Of a stretch of DNA of 64,000 nt, positions 59,201 through 64,000 are shown piece after piece. A model generated the notes under the pieces. That model was not told the DNA's origin and did not search any database. It saw nothing but the letters and a program-made list of their open reading frames with translations. Every line of letters begins with the position of its first letter. The stretch's first letter is position 1. The position numbers and the translations under genes were made by a program. This DNA comes from Sodalis sp. dw_96 (GTDB taxonomy: Bacteria; Pseudomonadota; Gammaproteobacteria; Enterobacterales; Enterobacteriaceae). The stretch is from positions 372,001-436,000 of the forward strand of contig NZ_JAAVUT010000002.1 of assembly GCF_018449575.1 (NCBI RefSeq), given 5' to 3'.

Positions 59201-59465
59201 GCCGGTGCTGATGACGGCGCTGGCCATGATCATCGGCATGACGCCCATGGCGCTGGGTCTCGGGGAAGGCGCGGAGCAGAACGCGCCGCTGGGGCGCGCC
59301 GTGATAGGCGGCTTGCTGTTCGCCACGGTGTCCACGCTCTTTTTTGTGCCCATGACATTCGCCGCGATCCACATGCATCTGGAGAAACGCAGAGAACGTC
59401 ACCAACCCACATCGATCCAGGATGACGCTGACCCGTCAGATTCCACCCATCCAGATAACAGCTGA
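56256..59465 (+). CDS. RND-family efflux permease (inner membrane)
   Basis: The 1069-residue inner-membrane pump is of the AcrB/MdtB/MexB-like drug type. The N-terminal helix (YTFIVMAILILLLTPFVLF) is followed by a large periplasmic loop and central helices with the proton-relay motif GILVDDATVTIENIER, containing the essential Asp pair. A second loop and C-terminal helices follow (VTIMTMG-like AIMTMGVATANSILLVAFAR). It uses proton entry to drive drug export with the adaptor and channel encoded downstream. The gene order is permease-adaptor-channel, unlike acrAB. The substrate is unknown. The protein appears intact. Confidence 0.93.
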   Translation: MWIVNIALKRPYTFIVMAILILLLTPFVLFTTPVDVLPEVNIPVISIIWSYTGLSAQDMANRITSVNERGLTTTVNNVEHVESQSVAGIAIIKVFLQPSANIQEAIAETVAVEQAQLRQMPPGSTPPLIISYSASSIPVIQLGISSTAESEQQLNDAALNFLRPQLITIPGASVPYPYGGKQRVISLDLDTRALLEKGLTPTDVVSAVNAQNLILPTGTAKMGTKEYTVNMNGQPTTVDGLNNIPIRTLGGATIYLREVAHVRDGFTPQTNIVRQDGHRGILVSVLKTGNTSTLSVVNALYGILPVAKTVLPADLKITPLFDQSLFVKASIGGVAREALIAAGLTALMILLFLGNWRNTLIIAVSIPLSILTSLIALHALGETINIMTLGGLALAVGILVDDATVTIENIERHLHLGTELHDAILDGAGEIAIPALVSTLCICIVFVPMFFLSGVARFLFVPLAEAVVFAMLASYVLSRTLVPTLAMMLLKNAHRGEEEKKHGIFQRLYKRFNTGFERVRAAYIMILSTVLVRRRLFGSLFLGFCLLSTGLTFALGEDFFPTVDSGDIRLHFRAPTGTRIEETARLADDVEKVVRQIIPKKELNTIVDNLGLPYSGINLSYSNAGTIGTLDGEVQIALNADHHPTGVYIDQLRHQLPKRFPGVEFFFQPADIVTQILNFGSPAAIDIQISGTNQSKNFDAASKLYKQIRLIPGTVDSHIQQRPDEPVINLEMDRTRLQQINLTPQNVTQNALLSLSGSSQTSPGFWFNDQNGVEYQVSAQTPQYEISSLDQLMRIPVSASVSGPSQLLANLVQASPQRQFAEVSHYNVRPVIDLYVSVEHTDLGTVASKVNQLVDKARPSLPRGSQIFVRGQVATMHSSYIGLGIGVAMAIVLVYLLIVVNFQSWVDPLIIISALPAALAGIAWMLFLTRTHLSVPALTGAIMTMGVATANSILLVAFARERLASGLKPLAAALEAGATRIRPVLMTALAMIIGMTPMALGLGEGAEQNAPLGRAVIGGLLFATVSTLFFVPMTFAAIHMHLEKRRERHQPTSIQDDADPSDSTHPDNS

Positions 59466-59479
59466 AAAGGTCATAACCG

Positions 59480-60703
59480 ATGGCAAAGAAAAACCATTCT
59501 TCGTTGATGCTTTCTCAGAGCGGTTCAGACGGCGAGGAGCATTTGCCCACGCGCGGTAAGGAGTGGCGGCACGCCAAGTTCACCGTGGCGGCCCTATTGA
59601 TCATGCTGGCGCTGGGGGCGGCGGGAACCGTTTTGGCCAATCTGAGCGCGGATAGATCAATAAAGAAAACGACCCGCGAAAACGCCGTTGATTATGTGGA
59701 AGTGGTAACGCCCAAACAGTCCGCGGGCAACGGGAATACCTTGCTGCCCGGTACGCTGCGCGGCTACGTCGAGTCGCCCATTTATGCCAGGGCCACGGGC
59801 TATTTGCTGCATTGGTATGATGATATCGGTACTCACGTCAAGCAGGGACAGTTACTCGCGGAGCTTGACACGCCCGAGATTGACCAGGAACTGTTGCAAG
59901 CCGTGGCCCAGCGCGGCCAGATTAGTTCAAGCCTTGCGCTGGCGAAAAGTTCATACGATCGCTGGTCGGCGCTGCGTAAAAGGGATGCGGTATCGCAACA
60001 GGAGCTGGACGAAAGAAAGAGTACTTATCTGCAGGACGTATCGAACCTCGCGGCCGCCGACGCCAACGTCAAACGCCTGCGTCAGCTTGAATCTTTCAAG
60101 CGCATCGTTGCGCCGTTCGACGGTGTGATTACCCAGCGCAATGTCGATGTGGGCTCACTTATCGATGCCGGCAGCGCATCGGGCGCGGCGCTTTTTTCAC
60201 TCACGCAGACCGACCCGCTGCGGGTCTATGTCCAACTGCCGCAGGCCTATTCTCAAAATGTGAAGGTGGGGCAGCAGGTGGACGTCACCTTGGCTGAACT
60301 GGCGGGGAAAACCTTTCAAGGCACCATTACCCATATCTCCGGCGCCATCGATGTGCCGACGCGATCGCTGCAGGTGGAAGTCAATTTGAGTAATCACGAC
60401 AACCTGCTGCGGCCGGGAGCGTACGTGCAGGTTTCCGTGCCGGCCATTGCCCACGCCGCCATGCTGGTGCCGGAGAATACGCTGATTTTCAGGTCACAAG
60501 GCCCACAGCTGGCGACGGTGGATAACCGCGGTATCGTCCATTTGCGCACTATCCGGATAGCCCAGGATCTAGGACAAACCCTGGCGCTTGAAAGCGGGAT
60601 AGATGCCCATGACAGGGTGATAATCAACCCCAGCGATTCCGTTGCGGACGGCGATCGCGTGCAAATCGCCCAGCCCGCCCCGGGGAAGAAGGAGGCGAAG
60701 TGA
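59480..60703 (+). CDS. RND efflux periplasmic adaptor (membrane fusion protein)
   Basis: The 407-residue HlyD/AcrA-type protein has an N-terminal membrane anchor at about 34-55, a biotinyl-lipoyl-like half (GYLLHWYDDIGTHVKQGQLL, then VAPFDGVITQRNVDVGSLID), an alpha-helical hairpin between them, and a beta-barrel (VQLPQAYSQNVKVGQQVDVT). It joins the permease to the outer-membrane channel. It starts 14 bases after the permease and overlaps the channel gene by four bases, forming one operon. Confidence 0.93.
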   Translation: MAKKNHSSLMLSQSGSDGEEHLPTRGKEWRHAKFTVAALLIMLALGAAGTVLANLSADRSIKKTTRENAVDYVEVVTPKQSAGNGNTLLPGTLRGYVESPIYARATGYLLHWYDDIGTHVKQGQLLAELDTPEIDQELLQAVAQRGQISSSLALAKSSYDRWSALRKRDAVSQQELDERKSTYLQDVSNLAAADANVKRLRQLESFKRIVAPFDGVITQRNVDVGSLIDAGSASGAALFSLTQTDPLRVYVQLPQAYSQNVKVGQQVDVTLAELAGKTFQGTITHISGAIDVPTRSLQVEVNLSNHDNLLRPGAYVQVSVPAIAHAAMLVPENTLIFRSQGPQLATVDNRGIVHLRTIRIAQDLGQTLALESGIDAHDRVIINPSDSVADGDRVQIAQPAPGKKEAK

Positions 60704-62145
60704 GAAGACAGACACCACGTCTCATGCCGTTCGTGCGCAGCTGTGTGGCGTTCTCCGCCGTCGGCCTGAGTGCCTGTACGGTGGGACCGGACTACCATCC
60801 TCCAGAAACGCAAGCGCCTGCGCAATGGAAAGACGCGTCGTTATGGCATGTGGGGCAGCCGTCTCACGCGGCGCTCTCCCTTACCTGGTGGCAAGACTTT
60901 AACGACCCGGTGCTCAATTCACTTGAAACACGGGGATTACAGGAAAACCAGACCCTCGCCAGCGTGTCGGCGCACTACGAGCAGGCAAGAGCCACGCTTG
61001 CCAATATATCGGCGCAACGTGTCCCTGAAGTGGATGCCGGCGCGACCGTTGAACGACTGAAAATCTCCCGGAATCGGCCCGTGACGTCCTATAGCACGGA
61101 AAACCAGTCGACAGTGCAAAACGAGGTGGCATTGGCACCCACCATTAATTACGACCTGGATCTGTTCGGCCGCATCCGACGTGAGATTCAAGGCGCCAAA
61201 GCCTCCGAAGAGCAGTCAAAAGATGATTTGGCCAACGCGCGGCTGGCGCTGACCACCGAGATCGCCACCGACTATTATGAGCTGCGGGAGCTGGATGCCG
61301 AGGCTGATGTGTTGAGTCGTTCGGTTGCATTGCAACAGCAGGCGTTGGGTTTTGTCAGCGCGGAACACGAACTCGGATCCGTCTCGGGTCTTGATCTCTT
61401 GCAACAGAAATCGCAGCTCGACGCCACGCGCGTCCAGGCGCAGTTGCTGGCAACACCCCGAGCGTCTTATGAAAATGCCCTCTCGACGCTTGTGGGCATG
61501 CCGGCCCCGAGTTTTACCATCGCCCCGAAGGTGATTGCCATGCAGGCGCCCGCCATCCCTCATGCTTTGCCGAGCGATCTGTTGCAACGACGCCCGGATG
61601 TTGCTTCCGCCGAACGAGCGATGGCCGCGGCCAATGCGCAAATCGGCGTGGCGCAGGCGGCGTATTTTCCCAGTGTTGCTCTTAATCCCACTATTGGCTA
61701 TGAGAGTACCAACTTTGCCGACCTGCTTAGCGCGCCGAGCCTGATGTGGTCATTGGGCGCGGCATTTCAGCAGGTACTGTTCGATGGGGGAAGACGCGCC
61801 GCAAACGTGCGATATGCCAATGAAGGTTATCGGGGGACCCAGGCGAATTACCGTCAAACGGTATTGACCGCATTCCAACAGGCCCAGGATGCCATAACCG
61901 GCCTTGCAGCACTGGATCAAGCCGCCGGCCAATCACAGGAAGCGGTTGAAGATGCCAAGCATCTTTTATCGTTGGCGAGCGATCGCTATGCCGCGGGTCT
62001 GGCGACGCATTTGGACCTGATTACCGCCCAGCAATCGCTGTTGACCGCTGAACGCCAGGATGTGCAGATTCAGGGACAGCAAATGGAGATGTCCGTCTCG
62101 CTGGTGCGGGCGCTGGGGGGTGGCTGGGGTCCCCGCGAGGGATAA
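60700..62145 (+). CDS. Outer-membrane efflux channel lipoprotein (NodT/OprM type)
   Basis: The 481-residue protein begins with a lipoprotein signal peptide and lipobox LSAC (Cys26), followed by TVGPDYHPPETQAPAQW, characteristic of NodT-family channels. Two repeats of the TolC-like fold are visible (TLASVSAHYEQARATLANIS, RRPDVASAERAMAAANAQIG and AGLATHLDLITAQQSLLTAE). With the two upstream genes it makes a complete tripartite pump. It ends close to a hairpin at 62227. Confidence 0.93.
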   Translation: MRRQTPRLMPFVRSCVAFSAVGLSACTVGPDYHPPETQAPAQWKDASLWHVGQPSHAALSLTWWQDFNDPVLNSLETRGLQENQTLASVSAHYEQARATLANISAQRVPEVDAGATVERLKISRNRPVTSYSTENQSTVQNEVALAPTINYDLDLFGRIRREIQGAKASEEQSKDDLANARLALTTEIATDYYELRELDAEADVLSRSVALQQQALGFVSAEHELGSVSGLDLLQQKSQLDATRVQAQLLATPRASYENALSTLVGMPAPSFTIAPKVIAMQAPAIPHALPSDLLQRRPDVASAERAMAAANAQIGVAQAAYFPSVALNPTIGYESTNFADLLSAPSLMWSLGAAFQQVLFDGGRRAANVRYANEGYRGTQANYRQTVLTAFQQAQDAITGLAALDQAAGQSQEAVEDAKHLLSLASDRYAAGLATHLDLITAQQSLLTAERQDVQIQGQQMEMSVSLVRALGGGWGPREG

Positions 62146-62226
62146 AACGCAGGTGTGCAAGGCCGGGGCGGTCTCATTTGACGATCCTTCCAGCTCGGCA
62201 ATAACGTATCAACATAAAGTACGAAA

Positions 62227-62251
62227 CTGCTGCCCGCTGATCGGGCAGCAG
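62227..62251. terminator. Hairpin between the efflux operon and the repeat-protein gene
   Basis: CTGCTGCCCG-CTGAT-CGGGCAGCAG is a perfect 10-bp stem with a 5-base loop between convergent genes. U-tracts are short on both sides (TTTCG on the minus strand), so it probably acts as a shared, moderate terminator. Confidence 0.65.
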
Positions 62252-62278
62252 TGATAGGCAAGAATAACGCTACAGCCT

Positions 62279-63217
62279 TTACCAGTTCGGGCCCTTATGG
62301 CATCCATCATGCGGCCGCTGCGGTTTGTAAGGCGGCCATGGAAGCGGATAACATCCCGAAGGTGGATAATAAGGCGGCCGTGGCGGCGGATAGCATCCCG
62401 GGTTCGGCGGATTATACGGCGGACGGGGAGCCGGATAATAAGGCGGCCGTGGCGGCGGACAACATCCCGGGTTCGGCGGATTATACGGCGGACGGGGAGC
62501 CGGATAATAAGGCGGCCGTGGCGGCGGATAGCATCCCGGGTTCGGCGGATTATACGGCGGACGGGGAGCCGGATAATAAGGCGGCCGCGGCGGCGGACAA
62601 CATCCCGGGTTCGGCGGATTATACGGCGGACGGGGAGCCGGATAATAAGGCGGACGCGGCGGCGGACAACATCCCGGGTTCGGCGGATTATACGGCGGAC
62701 GGGGAGCCGGATAATAAGGCGGCCGTGGTGGTGGATAGCATCCCGGGTTCGGCGGATTATACGGCGGACGGGGAGCCGGATAATAAGGCGGACGCGGCGG
62801 CGGACAACATTCCGGGTTCGGCGGATTATACGGCGGACGAGGAGCCGGATAATAAGGCGGCCGTGGTGGATTACAAGGCTGTTGCAATCCGCTTAGCGTA
62901 GTAACATCCAATTTATTCGATCGTGAAATCCAATAGTCATTTGCTCCAATGGCATCTACATAAAAATAATAGGTCAACCCAGGATTCAAACCCGTAGCCA
63001 AAAAGGAGGATGTTTGAGTCTCCCCTACCAAAATAGGATGAGTATCATCATTATAGGGATCATTTTTTATAATCTGAAAATAAGAAATTAAAGGGTTATC
63101 TGCAACATCCCACTTTAAAAGAACGCTGTTTTTAGAGATATTTTCAGCCCGAAGATTGTAGGACCCCCCGGGAGCATTAGGAAACGGGTTATTGAATTCT
63201 GAAATGGAATTTGTCAT
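62279..63217 (-). CDS. Fibronectin type III protein with proline-rich tandem repeat tail
   Basis: The 312-residue protein starts at ATG 63217, with AGAGGA six bases upstream. Residues 15-108 form a fibronectin-III domain (NLRAENISKNSVLLKWDV and LNPGLTYYFYVDAIG). From about 115 on, a Pro/Tyr/Asn/Arg-rich tail consists of seven full 23-residue repeats and a partial one, with PPPRPPYYPAPRPPY as core and Cys at a fixed place. PPYY occurs about eight times and fits the PPxY motif bound by eukaryotic WW domains. There is no signal peptide. Its function is unknown; a host-interacting or surface role is speculative. The N-terminal half is AT-rich and the tail very GC-rich. Confidence 0.75.
   Translation of the reverse strand: MTNSISEFNNPFPNAPGGSYNLRAENISKNSVLLKWDVADNPLISYFQIIKNDPYNDDTHPILVGETQTSSFLATGLNPGLTYYFYVDAIGANDYWISRSNKLDVTTLSGLQQPCNPPRPPYYPAPRPPYNPPNPECCPPPRPPYYPAPRPPYNPPNPGCYPPPRPPYYPAPRPPYNPPNPGCCPPPRPPYYPAPRPPYNPPNPGCCPPPRPPYYPAPRPPYNPPNPGCYPPPRPPYYPAPRPPYNPPNPGCCPPPRPPYYPAPRPPYNPPNPGCYPPPRPPYYPPSGCYPLPWPPYKPQRPHDGCHKGPNW
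62364..62870. repeat. 69-bp tandem repeat array inside the FN3 protein gene
   Basis: Units of 69 bp start at 62364, 62433, 62502, 62571, 62640, 62709 and 62778, with a partial unit at 62847. The copies differ at only a few positions, suggesting recent expansion. The array is open on the opposite strand in two frames because the GC-rich unit lacks stops there. I read those as shadows. Confidence 0.9.
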
Positions 63218-63602
63218 AAAATTTCCTCTTTGAATCAGATAAATATAATTATCTCATACACATGTCAATTAATGATCCAATTAAAAAATACATATGGTAG
63301 TTTTTGTATAAAAATAAGCATTATCTGGCTGCTGCATTGTTCTAATAAAAAAATTTATTAATGCATCTAAAATACAATAAATTATGTCAGCCCGGCTTTT
63401 TTTTAGCATAACTATAAGTTAATGATTCAATGGCCGGAGCCACGTAATAGTTTGCTGAGACTACATCATACAGATATGCTTAGTACAATCTCCTATCATG
63501 AACTTCAATTTGAAATCTATAGGTACAGGGGAACTCTGTCAATTGCCGAATAAGACAGCTAAATGCTAAATATTAGATTGGAGGCGGCGAATTTCGGCCC
63601 GT
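63218..63602. other. AT-rich gap upstream of the FN3 gene
   Basis: This AT-rich region is likely the promoter zone for the FN3-repeat gene. I see no gene, RNA or repeat in it. Confidence 0.5.
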
Positions 63603-63743
63603 TTAACGTTCTTCCAATACCCATTGCCCGTTCCCGGAACAGCACCAGCCCGGCCTTGACCCCGTAAAGATAAGCGGCAGCCCCACCAGGGTACCGTCCA
63701 CCTGACACTCGGTAAAAGCGGCCTCAGGCTGGCCGCTCGCCAT
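63603..63743 (-). CDS. Short unrecognised reading frame, possibly a gene remnant
   Basis: This 46-codon frame from ATG 63743 ends RPGWCCSGNGQWVLEER followed by TAA, with GGGGA upstream. Its composition looks coding, but I recognise no family. The frame is also open for about 13 codons upstream of the ATG, to a TGA. It could be the 3' end of a broken larger gene. Bases 63744-64000 hold no other candidate, apart from a GC-rich stretch followed by seven T residues at 63876-63900 that could be a terminator. Confidence 0.3.
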   Translation of the reverse strand: MASGQPEAAFTECQVDGTLVGLPLIFTGSRPGWCCSGNGQWVLEER

Positions 63744-64000
63744 AACCTGTCCCCGAAGCCTTATACAGGGCTGTCTCCTGTTAAATCACGCAATTTCGTG
63801 TCTTTTCTTGCGGCTGGCCGGCCGTGGTTGCCGGCCCTAATGCTAACGTTCCCCCGAGCAGTCCTCTAGGACAAGCCCGCGCGGGGACAGGTCTTTTTTT
63901 ACGTGAGAAGGGTGAGGATCATACCTTGACAGAATAATTCAGTTATTTTGAATGATTAGTGCAAAAAAATTTTCTGGACTAATTTATTAATGGGCGTTAA

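Noticed and set aside
62251-62901. 216-codon plus-strand repeat frame (Asp/Ala-rich), plus a second Arg/Ile-rich frame
   Set aside because: The minus-strand frame has a fibronectin domain, a good ribosome site and extends beyond the repeats. The plus frames exist only because the 69-bp unit lacks stops there.

Overview
The window is a chromosomal segment of an enterobacterium. From csiE to ssrA the gene order and strands are those of the E. coli csiE/glyA-glnB-glrRK-purL ... rpoE-nadB ... smpB-ssrA region, and nearly every core protein aligns with its E. coli counterpart along its whole length. hmp is absent between glyA and glnB. Toxin-like giant genes and many broken genes suggest an insect- or host-associated Enterobacterales lineage, such as a Sodalis-like or Pectobacteriaceae-type bacterium. 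The genus is an inference and cannot be fixed from the sequence alone.

Layout. 1-1727: the 3' end of csiE and a decayed, frameshifted gene. 1728-17088: core genes glyA, glnB, glrR-qseG-glrK, the sRNA gene glmY, purL, mltF, tadA, pgpC, murQ and yfhH. 17142-25270: an insertion between yfhH and yfhL holding two giant tandem paralogues that share a body but carry different C-terminal enzymes, an HExxH metallopeptidase and a DxD glycosyltransferase. 25643-47896: core genes yfhL, acpS-pdxJ, recO-era-rnc, lepB-lepA, rseC-rseB-rseA-rpoE, nadB, trmN6, srmB, grcA, ung, grpE, nadK, recN, bamE, rnfH-ratA, smpB and ssrA. 47897-64000: accessory DNA downstream of tmRNA. It holds an integrase remnant, three toxin-antitoxin loci (two with nonsense-interrupted toxins, one intact HigBA), an MscS channel, a hexapeptide acetyltransferase, a divergent AraC/SDR pair, a GNAT protein, a complete RND efflux operon, and a fibronectin-III protein with a proline-rich 69-bp repeat tail.

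Regulation visible in the DNA is well conserved. There are PurR boxes at glyA and purL, and a sigma54 promoter with two perfect GlrR boxes at glmY. The murQ/yfhH gap has a duplicated operator-like repeat. grpE has a sigma32 promoter, rpoE a sigmaE promoter, grcA twin FNR boxes and recN twin LexA boxes. GlrK-GlrR, encoded just downstream of glmY, therefore probably drives it. purL and glyA share purine control, and rpoE-rseABC forms the envelope-stress module.

The strongest novelty candidates are the two tandem modular toxins, a possible third decayed relative near position 513-1675, and the FN3/PPxY repeat protein at 62279-63217.
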